A stretch of DNA of 64,000 bases from Spirosoma profusum (GTDB taxonomy: Bacteria > Bacteroidota > Bacteroidia > Cytophagales > Spirosomataceae): the NCBI RefSeq assembly GCF_014699005.1, contig NZ_JACWZY010000024.1, positions 82,385 to 146,384 of the forward strand, read 5' to 3'. The notes below the pieces were generated by a model that was given only the letters and a program-made list of their open reading frames with translations, was not told where the DNA came from and did no database searches. Within the stretch, counting starts at the first letter, position 1, and every line of letters starts with the position of its first letter. Of the stretch, positions 43,776-51,462 are shown piece after piece. Position numbers and translations under genes: made by a program.

Positions 43776-43859
43776 AATGTAGAATGAATAATTAATAATG
43801 AATTCCAGGCCGATAATCCTCAAGATCATTACTCATTATGCATTATTCATTCTACATTT
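43776..43859. repeat. AT-rich inverted repeat
   Basis: AATGTAGAATGAATAATTAA at 43776-43795 pairs with ATTATTCATTCTACATTT near 43842-43859 (the wider arms are 43776-43803 and 43828-43859, imperfect). It lies upstream of the sigma gene, after the PF03640 gene start region of the next transcript. Confidence 0.75.
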
Positions 43860-43898
43860 CATGCTGCTAACAGAATCGAAATTAACCCAGTTACTTTA

Positions 43899-44747
43899 TT
43901 AATTCGGCGCTTCCACCGTTGTACTGTTCACTACAGGCCATACGCCGGGTTTCGGCACGCTCACCCCTTTTGTGGCACCCCGCTGATTATTATCGGGACC
44001 GAAGAGATAAAGCGGCCATCCTTTGTACGTTAGTTGCGTTTTGCCAACAGCCGTAATGGTTGCAAAATCAGACTTTTTAAGCGCCGACGGAATTTCACCA
44101 ATCGTAGCCGACGTTTCGAATATCGGCCAGGTTGGGTTGTTACTCAAATCGGCCTTCGTATACGTATTTTTATTCTTCTTGTCGGGAGCGTAAGCGTAGA
44201 GTGTACGGCCAATACTGTCGGTCAGAAAAATGGAGTTGCCCGTTCCTTCTTTAGTATCGAAGGTGTAGTTTTTGCCATCCATCCCCACCAATTGCCGCGA
44301 CGCCAGCATAACCGAATAGTTTGGTTTAGCTACTAACCAGACGTTACCGACGTTTTCGCCGTTTACATCACCCGTTTTGGCATCGTTCTGGTAATAGTAG
44401 AGCGGCCAGCCTTTAAACGTTGTTTGTTTCGCCCCGTCGGCGCGGGTAATGGTCGCAAAATCACTGGCTTTCAGGCCTGTTCCCATCGAAGGGTTCTCTT
44501 TATAAAATACCGGCCAGGTTGTAGCGCAACCACCCGAGCAACTCGAGGTACCCGTTACATCGGGCGCAAAGAAATAAAGCGTTTTTCCGTTTTCACCGGC
44601 AATAACGTTACCAAGCGTCGTTGTTGCGAGCGATAAATCCGTACCACCGCCAACGGTTGTCGGGTTTTCTTCCTTACAACTCCATAGCGCAATCATCAGT
44701 AAAGCCGTTAGCACAGGCAGGCGCTTCACAAAATAGGACGTTCTCAT
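43899..44747 (-). CDS. PF03640-type secreted-repeat lipoprotein
   Basis: A 282-residue lipoprotein (signal TSYFVKRLPVLTALLMIA, lipobox ALWSC). It contains four units of the secreted repeat: LYFFAPDVTGTSSCSGGCAT, KGWPLYYYQNDAKTGDVNGE, GRTLYAYAPDKKNKNTYTK, and KGWPLYLFGPDNNQRG. Each pair has the Thr-Leu-Tyr plus Asp pattern typical of the family; function is unknown. An open frame back to 44801 lacks a signal. It is on the same strand and 205 bp upstream of the sigma gene. PF03640 proteins are often encoded with YceI and small cytochromes, so it may belong to the same envelope process. Confidence 0.8.
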   Translation of the reverse strand: MRTSYFVKRLPVLTALLMIALWSCKEENPTTVGGGTDLSLATTTLGNVIAGENGKTLYFFAPDVTGTSSCSGGCATTWPVFYKENPSMGTGLKASDFATITRADGAKQTTFKGWPLYYYQNDAKTGDVNGENVGNVWLVAKPNYSVMLASRQLVGMDGKNYTFDTKEGTGNSIFLTDSIGRTLYAYAPDKKNKNTYTKADLSNNPTWPIFETSATIGEIPSALKKSDFATITAVGKTQLTYKGWPLYLFGPDNNQRGATKGVSVPKPGVWPVVNSTTVEAPN

Positions 44748-44847
44748 GTCAACTGTAGTTAGATATAAAAGATTGAACAGTTGAACCGGTTCGTCCGTCA
44801 ATACGGAGGGTTTTGGGAAAGGGTTGCGTAGGATGTGAAAAATTTAT

Positions 44848-44970
44848 TCTGAACCAGAATTTAACGGATTTAGGGATTTTCAGGATTTTGTCGTTCGCTT
44901 TTTTGAAGCGTATTGATTTAATCAAAATAAAATCCTGAAAATCCCTAAATCCATTAAATCCTGGTTCAGA
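44848..44970. repeat. Family-3 inverted repeat, copy a
   Basis: Arms 44848-44889 and 44929-44970 are complementary over 42 positions with two mismatches. The arm motif is built from GGATTT repeats between TCTGAACC and CAGGATTTT. It lies between the PF03640 gene and the App1-like gene. Confidence 0.88.
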
Positions 44971-44977
44971 CAACTTC

Positions 44978-46129
44978 TTATTCTTTATCAGCCCGACGGT
45001 CGGCGCGAATTTCGGGAATGGTATCAGGATCGATCAATCCCAGCGAAGCTGCGTGTTCGGCTGCCGCTACTGTATCCGATACCAGCAACATTGGTACGTT
45101 ATAGGTATCGGTTGTGCTAATCAGTTCACGAACAGCTTCATCGCGCACGTCTTCTGATACGTCACGAATGTAAATCGCCAGAATTCGACCGGGATTTTCA
45201 CGAACTACCTGTGAATAAATTTCGGGGTCCTGCTGACCGCTGTCGCCGATGAGTACGAAAGGCAGTTGTGGATTCACATCCAGCACTTTACGTATCATGC
45301 CTAATTTGTGTGTATGATGCCCGCCCGATGAAAGCATTTCTTTGTTCAGGCCAAAATCACGTAGCAACAACGGGCCTTTAGGAATGCCCTGAATCCGGAA
45401 AAAATCAACTAACAAATCATACAGATTCCACGGACTACTGGATACAAAGTAAATCGGGTTGAACAACGTAGTAACCGGCCCGCTCTGCAAAGCCCGATAA
45501 AAAGCACCAATACCGGCAAATGGCAAGCGGCTATAAGCGTTACCCAGAAACGTTAGCCGGGCAGTCTGGAGTAAATTGGTGGCATCGGTTACCAGCACGG
45601 TATCGTCGATGTCGGAAATGACGCCAAACTTGCTGAACGGTGGCGAAATCATCATATAACCCGCTTTCTCTACCGGCTGTGCTACGTTGTCTGGGTTCAA
45701 TTCCGTGGCAGGCTGTACTACGTTATCCAGCGCATATTGAACTGGAAACCAGGCCCGGCCCGGCGGCAGATCATCCGGCGGATTGATGGTGAGTTCAAAA
45801 TAACCTTCGTTGTCAGTCACAGTTGTGTACGACGTACCAAACGCGTCAACCCGAACTGTTACGTTGGGTACTTCATCGCTTTCGAACCGTTGATACGTTG
45901 CCAGCAGATTCTGCCAGAACGTATCATGGTCGCTGGGTGTGCTCAGATCGCGCTGTCGCAAAACACGCCCTTTCAGCCAAACGGCCGTAGGGCTTCCAAA
46001 ACCACGGTAGTAGACTATTTTATACGGTTTTTCAGCGTCCAGCCGACCAAAAAGCTTATTTTTCAAGCGATCAAATTGAGCATCGGCGTCGGACGCTACG
46101 TTGTGTAAGAAGTCTTTCCAGGATGCCAT
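44978..46129 (-). CDS. App1-like phosphatase (DUF2183)
   Basis: A 383-residue protein with an N-terminal domain of unknown type (residues 1-150) and a DUF2183 phosphatase domain of HAD type. Its catalytic motif is FGVISDIDDTVLVT with the nucleophile Asp, then SSSPWNLYDLLVDFF with motif II Ser, a Lys within HKLGMIRKVL and LIGDSGQQDPEIY with motif III. The fungal homologue App1 is a phosphatidate phosphatase of cortical actin; the bacterial substrate is unknown, and lipid phosphate is a fair guess. No signal peptide is seen. Confidence 0.83.
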   Translation of the reverse strand: MASWKDFLHNVASDADAQFDRLKNKLFGRLDAEKPYKIVYYRGFGSPTAVWLKGRVLRQRDLSTPSDHDTFWQNLLATYQRFESDEVPNVTVRVDAFGTSYTTVTDNEGYFELTINPPDDLPPGRAWFPVQYALDNVVQPATELNPDNVAQPVEKAGYMMISPPFSKFGVISDIDDTVLVTDATNLLQTARLTFLGNAYSRLPFAGIGAFYRALQSGPVTTLFNPIYFVSSSPWNLYDLLVDFFRIQGIPKGPLLLRDFGLNKEMLSSGGHHTHKLGMIRKVLDVNPQLPFVLIGDSGQQDPEIYSQVVRENPGRILAIYIRDVSEDVRDEAVRELISTTDTYNVPMLLVSDTVAAAEHAASLGLIDPDTIPEIRADRRADKE

Positions 46130-46147
46130 AGTTTATTTGATTATTTT

Positions 46148-46306
46148 TTGTCGTGTAGCGACCTAATGTTTGTAGAAACAGAGGAGTCCAGGTCTAACTT
46201 CCGTCGCGTAACGACCTAACAAAATCCCGCCTATTTGTTAGGTCGTTACGCGACGGAGCTAGATTAGGGACAATTTTGCTATAAACATTAGGTCGCTACG
46301 CGACGA
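46148..46306. repeat. Nested inverted repeats
   Basis: An inner hairpin pairs 46201-46223 with 46234-46256 perfectly (23/23, unit CGTCGCGTAACGACCTAAC). An outer pair joins 46148-46176 with 46279-46306, whose arms are diverged copies (GTGTAGCGACCTAATG). Four related copies of TAGCGACCTAA thus sit in one gap, upstream of the ridA promoter. Confidence 0.85.
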
Positions 46307-46334
46307 TTTATTAAGTCAAACAGTTTCTTAGTGA

Positions 46335-46342
46335 TACCTTTG
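46335..46342 (+). promoter_or_regulatory. Candidate -7 box of the ridA promoter
   Basis: TACCTTTG followed by C is an exact TAnnTTTG match, 77 bp before the ridA ATG. It likely also drives gltX. Confidence 0.55.
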
Positions 46343-46419
46343 CGGTGTAATAGTTGGCAGTCGGCAGTCAATTTAGACTATCTCGACTGTATGAGTATCA
46401 GCTAATAGAAATTAAAATC

Positions 46420-46800
46420 ATGAGCAAACAAATTGTTTATACGGATCAGGCACCAGCGCCCATTGGTCCTTATAGTCAGGCCGTAAAAATAAACGTAGCG
46501 TCTCCTGCGAGCATGTTATTCGTTTCGGGACAGGTAGCCATTGATGTAGCAGCCCAAGGCGACATTCAGGCCGAAACCCAAAAAGTAATGGAGAACATAG
46601 GTGCCATTTTGAAAGCGGCTGGCATGGATTTCTCAAACATCGTGAAGAGCAGCATTTTCGTGAAAGACATGAATAATTTCGCGGCTATTAACGAAGTATA
46701 CGGCCAATTCTTCACCACCCAACCACCCGCCCGCGAAACCGTTGAAGTGGCCCGACTGCCTAAAGATGTCAATGTTGAAATTTCAGTAATAGCTATTTAA
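46420..46800 (+). CDS. ridA: RidA-family enamine/imine deaminase
   Basis: A 126-residue protein with the RidA signature: YTDQAPAPIGPYSQAVKI at the start, FVSGQVAID, NIGAILKAAGMDFSNIVKSS, and PPARETVEVARLPKDVNVEI with the conserved Arg. RidA clears reactive 2-aminoacrylate from PLP enzymes. The frame is open to 46354, but the standard start MSKQIVYTD at 46420 is preferred. A family-2 repeat and gltX follow at once. Confidence 0.93.
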   Translation: MSKQIVYTDQAPAPIGPYSQAVKINVASPASMLFVSGQVAIDVAAQGDIQAETQKVMENIGAILKAAGMDFSNIVKSSIFVKDMNNFAAINEVYGQFFTTQPPARETVEVARLPKDVNVEISVIAI

Positions 46801-46806
46801 AGTGTG

Positions 46807-46878
46807 AAAGAGTGAATGAGTGAAAGAGCGAATATGTCGCGTCAGCCACTCTTTCGCTCTTTCACTCATTCACTCTTT
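46807..46878. repeat. Family-2 hairpin (GAGTGAAA repeats), copy c
   Basis: Arms 46807-46832 and 46853-46878 pair perfectly (26/26) around a 20-nt loop. The left arm starts 6 bp after the ridA stop and the right arm ends exactly at the gltX ATG (46879). A folded mRNA would put the start codon at the foot of the stem. Confidence 0.93.
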
Positions 46879-48420
46879 ATGTCAACTTCTGTTCGCGTTC
46901 GTTTTGCCCCTAGTCCGACTGGCCCACTGCACATTGGCGGGGTACGAACTGCGCTTTATAATTATTTATTCGCCCGAAAAATGGGTGGCAAAATGCTCCT
47001 GCGTATCGAAGATACCGACCAAAATCGATTTGTGCCGGGAGCCGAAGATTACATTCTGGAAAGCCTCCGCTGGGTGGGCATCGAGATCGACGAAGGTCAG
47101 GGGAGCGGTGGCCCACACGCACCGTATCGGCAATCGGAACGTAAGGACATTTACCAGAAAGAGGCCCAGCGACTAGTTGATGAAGGCAAAGCGTACTACG
47201 CCTTCGATACGGCTGAAGAACTGGACGCCATGCGGAAACGCCTTGAAGAAGCCAACGCGCCAGCCGCGCAATATAACGCCATTACACGGATGCAGATGCG
47301 TAACTCGCTGACGATGAAACCCGACGACATTCGCGCACGTATCGACGCCGGTGAGCCTTACGTTATTCGGTTAAAAACACCCCGCAAGGAAGAAGTTCGC
47401 CTGAACGATATTATTCGGGGTTGGGTAAACGTGCATTCGTCGGCCATTGATGATAAGATTTTACTGAAATCGGATGGGTTGCCAACGTATCACCTGGCTA
47501 ACATTGTCGACGACCATCTGATGGGCATTACGCACGTTATTCGGGGAGAAGAATGGCTTCCGTCGGCTCCGTTGCACGTATTGCTGTATCGCTATCTGGG
47601 TTGGGAAGACACCATGCCTCAGTTCGCGCACCTACCGCTGCTGCTGAAACCAGAAGGAAACGGCAAGCTCAGCAAACGTGACGCCGATTTGGGTGGTTTC
47701 CCAATTTTTCCGTTGCAGTGGACCGATCCGGTTACGGGTCAGGTAGCGCGTGGGTTTCGCGAAGATGGGTATCTGCCGGAAGCTACCGTCAATTTTCTGG
47801 CGCTGCTGGGCTGGAATCCCGGAACGGAACAGGAGTTATTTACGATGGATGAACTGATCGCCAGTTTTGATCTGGCGCAAGTCCACAAAGCTGGGGCGCG
47901 TTTTGATATTCAGAAAGCGCAGTGGTTTAATCATCAATACGTTCGCCAGCGCCCCGATGCTGAGCTGGCTCCTATTGTACAGCAACAGGCTGAAGTTGCT
48001 GGATTTACTTGTTCAGCTGAAAAGGCCGAGAAGATTGCTGCGTTGCTGAAGGGACGTGTCAATTTTGCGCGCGACATTTTCAACGAAGCTACTACGTTAT
48101 TTCAGGCACCTGCTTCGTACGATGATGCCATCGTAGCGGCTAAGTGGAACGAGGATGCCAAACGCGCCGTAACCGTTTTCCGCGACGCGCTACGTTCGTT
48201 CGAGGGCGATTTTGTGGCCGATACTATCAAGAACACCTTGGGCGACGCTATGCAGCAAGCCGGTATTAAACAGGGAAAAATCATGCAGGCAATGCGTTTG
48301 GCCCTAACTGGTCTGGGCGCTGGCCCCGATCTGATGCTGACAATGGAAATCATTGGTAAAGGGGAAACGATTAGTCGCTTGGAAACCGCGCTCGCGACAC
48401 TTGTGGCACCGGCTAACTAA
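46879..48420 (+). CDS. gltX: Glutamyl-tRNA synthetase
   Basis: A 513-residue class I aminoacyl-tRNA synthetase charging tRNA-Glu. It has VRVRFAPSPTGPLHIGGV with the HIGH-type motif, LRIEDTDQNRF, DGLPTYHLANIVDDHLMGIT, and the KMSKS-type loop KLSKRDADLGG. The length is usual for the family. An open frame extends to 46816 across the hairpin, but the family start is at 46879 (MSTSVRVRF). It is probably transcribed with ridA. Confidence 0.96.
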   Translation: MSTSVRVRFAPSPTGPLHIGGVRTALYNYLFARKMGGKMLLRIEDTDQNRFVPGAEDYILESLRWVGIEIDEGQGSGGPHAPYRQSERKDIYQKEAQRLVDEGKAYYAFDTAEELDAMRKRLEEANAPAAQYNAITRMQMRNSLTMKPDDIRARIDAGEPYVIRLKTPRKEEVRLNDIIRGWVNVHSSAIDDKILLKSDGLPTYHLANIVDDHLMGITHVIRGEEWLPSAPLHVLLYRYLGWEDTMPQFAHLPLLLKPEGNGKLSKRDADLGGFPIFPLQWTDPVTGQVARGFREDGYLPEATVNFLALLGWNPGTEQELFTMDELIASFDLAQVHKAGARFDIQKAQWFNHQYVRQRPDAELAPIVQQQAEVAGFTCSAEKAEKIAALLKGRVNFARDIFNEATTLFQAPASYDDAIVAAKWNEDAKRAVTVFRDALRSFEGDFVADTIKNTLGDAMQQAGIKQGKIMQAMRLALTGLGAGPDLMLTMEIIGKGETISRLETALATLVAPAN

Positions 48421-48458
48421 AAATTTTGAACCTAATAACTACACTCGTGTTTCGGTTT

Positions 48459-48466
48459 TAAGTTTG
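48459..48466 (+). promoter_or_regulatory. Candidate -7 box for the small acidic protein gene
   Basis: TAAGTTTG matches TAnnTTTG exactly, 19 bp before the ATG at 48485. The leader would be short and no -33 box is seen. Confidence 0.35.
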
Positions 48467-48484
48467 TACTCAAACGCAAAACTC

Positions 48485-48778
48485 ATGGCAAAGAAAAAAT
48501 CCAACCCCGACGAAAATGATAAACCACGCGTTCATAAAGAACTCGAAGGTTTTGACATTAAGATTAACTCGTTCGGTGAAATCACCACGAGTTTTGACAT
48601 TGACCGTATCAATCAGTTTCTGAATAAAACCGTTGATGATAAAAAGCTCCGACACCGTACCGATCTGAATCTGAAGGGAGAAGCCGACTCCGACGAACCC
48701 GATGACAAAGACGACGATGACGAACGTCTGTTCGACGAGAGTGACAACGATTTGCCTGATGATATTAATCAACGCTAA
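48485..48778 (+). CDS. Small protein with acidic C-terminus
   Basis: A 97-residue cytosolic protein. It begins MAKKKSNPDENDKPRVHKEL with a basic and charged stretch, then EGFDIKINSFGEITTSFDID, and ends in a long Asp/Glu run (EPDDKDDDDERLFDESDND). This type of small protein is widespread in Cytophagales; I cannot assign a function. A terminator follows the stop by 4 bp, and the gene is monocistronic. Confidence 0.75.
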   Translation: MAKKKSNPDENDKPRVHKELEGFDIKINSFGEITTSFDIDRINQFLNKTVDDKKLRHRTDLNLKGEADSDEPDDKDDDDERLFDESDNDLPDDINQR

Positions 48779-48782
48779 AAAG

Positions 48783-48817
48783 TCCGACCTGATAAATTGC
48801 CCGGTCGGGCTTTTTTT
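48783..48817 (+). terminator. Rho-independent terminator
   Basis: CCGACC (48784-48789) pairs with GGTCGG (48803-48808) in a GC-rich stem followed by seven T residues, just after the small acidic protein gene. Confidence 0.8.
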
Positions 48818-48916
48818 GTGCCGTTTGTCAGAAAAAGTATCCGGAAAATGACCACGATTCTGTAGTTTTCGACTATAGTTCACTAAACTTTTGACGAATC
48901 ACTAACGACTCCTAGC

Positions 48917-49696
48917 ATGTATTCTCACGAAATCGACTACAAAATCATCGGCGAAGACATTCAAATCGTCGAGATCGAACTTGACCCCAACGAAACCGTA
49001 ATTGCCGAAGCAGGTTCCATGCTGTTCATGGAAGACGGTATTACGTTCGAAACTAAAATGGGTGATGGTTCACAACCTGACCAGGGCTTTCTAGGCAAAT
49101 TGTTAAATGCCGGTTCGCGCATGATTATGGGCGAATCGCTGTTTATGACTCACTTCACCAACCGGGGCGTTGGCAAGCGAAAAGTGGCTTTTGCGGCTCC
49201 TTATCCGGGAACGATCATGGCGGTTAACCTGGCGAATATCTACGGCAATACGTTGATTGTGCAGAAAGATGCCTTTTTGTGCGCGGCTCTCGGTACAAAA
49301 TTGAGTATTCAGTTCAATCAGCGATTAGGCGCAGGTTTTTTCGGGGGTGAAGGTTTCATTCTGGAAAAAGTGCAGGGCGATGGCATGGCCTTTATTCATT
49401 CGGGTGGCGTAGTGGTCGAGCGGACGCTGAACAACGAAACGCTACGTGTCGATACGGGTTGCGTAGTAGGTTTTGAACCGAGTATCAGCTTCGATATTCA
49501 GCGGGCGGGTGGCCTACGTAGCATGATTTTCGGCGGAGAGGGCCTTTTCCTGGCTACGTTACGTGGTACCGGAAAAGTCTGGATTCAGTCGATGCCGATT
49601 TCCAAACTTGTACAGCGTCTGGCACCCTACAGCGCTCAGTCTCATAAAGAAGGCGGTTCGGTATTAGGAAATTTGGGGAATTTGTTTGAAGGTTAA
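48917..49696 (+). CDS. AIM24-family (TIGR00266-type) protein
   Basis: A 259-residue beta-rich protein. The pattern MYSHEIDYKIIGEDIQIVEI, VIAEAGSMLFMEDGITFETK, GSRMIMGESLFMTHFTNRG, and DTGCVVGFEPSISFDIQRAG with LRGTGKVWIQSMPI matches AIM24/TIGR00266. The yeast namesake acts in mitochondrial inner-membrane organisation; the bacterial role is unknown. It has no signal peptide. Confidence 0.87.
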   Translation: MYSHEIDYKIIGEDIQIVEIELDPNETVIAEAGSMLFMEDGITFETKMGDGSQPDQGFLGKLLNAGSRMIMGESLFMTHFTNRGVGKRKVAFAAPYPGTIMAVNLANIYGNTLIVQKDAFLCAALGTKLSIQFNQRLGAGFFGGEGFILEKVQGDGMAFIHSGGVVVERTLNNETLRVDTGCVVGFEPSISFDIQRAGGLRSMIFGGEGLFLATLRGTGKVWIQSMPISKLVQRLAPYSAQSHKEGGSVLGNLGNLFEG

Positions 49697-49836
49697 TCAG
49701 AACCGGGATTTAGGAGATTTGGGGATTTTCACGATTTTGTGTTACCAATTTTTTGAATTTTTCGGACATTTTTCCTCAAAATCGTGTTAACCATAAAAAT
49801 CCTAAAAATCCATAAATCAGCTCAATCCCGGTTCAG
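49697..49836. repeat. Family-3 inverted repeat, copy b
   Basis: TCAGAACCGGGATTTAGGAG and onward (49697-49738) pairs imperfectly with 49779-49836, which has an insertion. The ends match copy a (TCTGAACC..GGATTT). It fills the gap between AIM24 and a 96-residue gene, and its right arm ends 4 bp before that gene's start. Confidence 0.8.
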
Positions 49837-49839
49837 ACA

Positions 49840-50130
49840 ATGGAAGTTATTTGCACCAACGACAGCTTTCCAGCGCCTGTGCTGGCTTTTTACGCTGAAT
49901 TTGGCATACAGACGCCTAAACGTGATACGTTGTATACCATTCGGCAGGTAAAACGCCACACTACTGGCGAAACGGGTGTTCTTCTAAATGAAATAAAAAA
50001 CCCGGATGTCCCTGTAAAACACCCGGTTATGGGCCAAGTATGGTTTGAGCCTACTTTCAATATCAATCGGTTTGCTACGTTGATGGGTCAGCCCGTTCGG
50101 CAGGAACAACTGGAAGATGTGAATGCATAA
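49840..50130 (+). CDS. Hypothetical small protein
   Basis: A 96-residue cytosolic protein: MEVICTNDSFPAPVLAFYAE, TPKRDTLYTIRQVKRHTTGE, LLNEIKNPDVPVKHPVMGQV, WFEPTFNINRF and LMGQPVRQEQL. The central pattern resembles small domains found in many Bacteroidetes genomes near phage-like or housekeeping genes, but I cannot name it. It is followed by a terminator-like hairpin (50157-50190). Confidence 0.65.
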   Translation: MEVICTNDSFPAPVLAFYAEFGIQTPKRDTLYTIRQVKRHTTGETGVLLNEIKNPDVPVKHPVMGQVWFEPTFNINRFATLMGQPVRQEQLEDVNA

Positions 50131-50156
50131 ATACGTCAAAATCATTGTTTTGACCA

Positions 50157-50190
50157 AAAGCCTGACACCAAAATGCCGGGCTTTTGCGTT
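50157..50190 (+). terminator. Terminator-like hairpin
   Basis: AAAAGCC at 50157-50163 pairs with GGCTTTT at 50179-50185, followed by GCGTTTTTC. It ends the 96-residue gene. Confidence 0.6.
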
Positions 50191-50202
50191 TTTCTAGAGT
50201 CC

Positions 50203-50296
50203 GAATTTGTCATGCTGAGGTACGAAGCATCTTAAAACTTCCTTACGCTCATGTCTGGATGCTTTAAGATGCTTCGTACCTCAGCATGACAAATTC
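50203..50296. repeat. Family-1 double-hairpin element, copy f
   Basis: Arms 50203-50236 and 50263-50296 pair perfectly (34/34). The core GTCATGCTGAGGTACGAAGC differs from copy d by one base, mirrored in the other arm. It lies upstream of gldD. Confidence 0.93.
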
Positions 50297-50343
50297 ACTC
50301 GCTTTTTTTTATCAAAAGTTTAAACGGCTTCAACGTATCATTC

Positions 50344-50931
50344 GTGTTCAAGCAACTTCTTTTTGTTTTTACTACGTTACTGGTAGCGGCCTGTAGCGGC
50401 AGTTCTTCCGACAATTATACGCCCAAACCGAAAGGCTTTCCCCGCTTCGATTTGCCCAAGCCCGTTTATAAACAGATCGAGGCAACGCATCCGTATCAGT
50501 TTGAGTACAATTCAGTTGCCCGCATTTTGCCTGATACGTTCGCCCGCTCCGAACCACACTGGATTTTCATCAATTACCCAGCCTGGCACGCCAGCGTTCA
50601 GTTGACGTATAAGCCCGTTCTGAACGACGTGAACCGGCTACGTAGCATGCTCGAAGATTCCTACAAACTAGCGGCTCGACATAATATTAAAGCGTACGCG
50701 ATTGAGCAGCGAAAACTGCGGTTGAAATCCGGGCTGGAAGCTAGTATAATCGATTTGGCCGGTGAAGTTCCGAGTCAGGTTCAGTTCGTTACGACTGATT
50801 CGACGACAAACTTTTTGCGGGGAGCCTTATATTTTAACGTAGCAACGGAAAACGATTCGCTCCAGCCCGTTATTCAGTATATTCGGAACGACATTGTACA
50901 TATGCTGAATACGCTAAAATGGCGCAAATAA
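50344..50931 (+). CDS. gldD: Gliding motility lipoprotein GldD
   Basis: A 195-residue lipoprotein (signal FKQLLFVFTTLLVAACSGSS with lipobox VAAC). The body shows GldD features: PKPKGFPRFDLPKPVYKQIE, YPAWHASVQLTYKPV, and VQFVTTDSTTNFLRGALYFN. GldD is needed for gliding and is linked to the T9SS in Flavobacterium. The start is a GTG at 50344; no ATG offers a better one. Its 3' end overlaps an ATG at 50919 of the cytochrome frame. Other gld genes are not in the window. Confidence 0.9.
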   Translation: MFKQLLFVFTTLLVAACSGSSSDNYTPKPKGFPRFDLPKPVYKQIEATHPYQFEYNSVARILPDTFARSEPHWIFINYPAWHASVQLTYKPVLNDVNRLRSMLEDSYKLAARHNIKAYAIEQRKLRLKSGLEASIIDLAGEVPSQVQFVTTDSTTNFLRGALYFNVATENDSLQPVIQYIRNDIVHMLNTLKWRK

Positions 50932-50945
50932 CGTATCGATTGATA

Positions 50946-51365
50946 ATGAACGTCTTACAGAGCAAGATTTGGAAATTCTCACTTATTACATTGCTTCTGC
51001 CTGCCGCTGTTCTGGCGCAGGCGCCAGCCAAAAAACCAGCCGCTAAATCATCCGGACAGGTTATTTACGAACAACATTGCCTTACTTGCCACCAAGTAAA
51101 TGGGTCGGGCGTACCTAATCTGAATCCGCCGTTACGTAACACCGATTGGGTAAACGGCGATAAAAACCGCCTGATTAACGTAGTGCTGAAAGGCTTGCAG
51201 GGACAGGAAATCGAAGGTGATATGTATGACAACGCCATGCCCGCTCACGATTTCCTGACCGACCCTCAAATCGCCGATGTACTGACTTATATACGTAGCA
51301 GTTTCGGCAATAAAGCGGGCGCCGTTACCGCCGAAGAAGTAAAAGCAACACGCAGTCAGAAATAA
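50946..51365 (+). CDS. Small c-type cytochrome
   Basis: A 139-residue exported cytochrome. The signal KFSLITLLLPAAVLAQA is followed by a Pro/Ala-rich linker and one heme domain: IYEQHCLTCHQVNGSGVPNL has the CxxCH heme site and NAMPAHDFLTD the distal Met ligand. It carries electrons in the periplasm. An ATG at 50919 inside gldD is possible, but 50946 (MNVLQSKIWKFS) gives a better signal. It is 14 bp after gldD and probably co-transcribed. Confidence 0.88.
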   Translation: MNVLQSKIWKFSLITLLLPAAVLAQAPAKKPAAKSSGQVIYEQHCLTCHQVNGSGVPNLNPPLRNTDWVNGDKNRLINVVLKGLQGQEIEGDMYDNAMPAHDFLTDPQIADVLTYIRSSFGNKAGAVTAEEVKATRSQK

Positions 51366-51462
51366 TGTTACGTTTGCTTACCCTAATGAATCATCCCAAA
51401 CTGATAAAGTGGAATCGCTTCGGCGGTAGGTTGAAAATGCACGGATTTCGATGAATTAACCA

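Noticed and set aside
44749..44973. 74-codon frame upstream of the PF03640 gene
   Set aside because: It reads through the family-3 repeat arms; its composition is that of the repeat.
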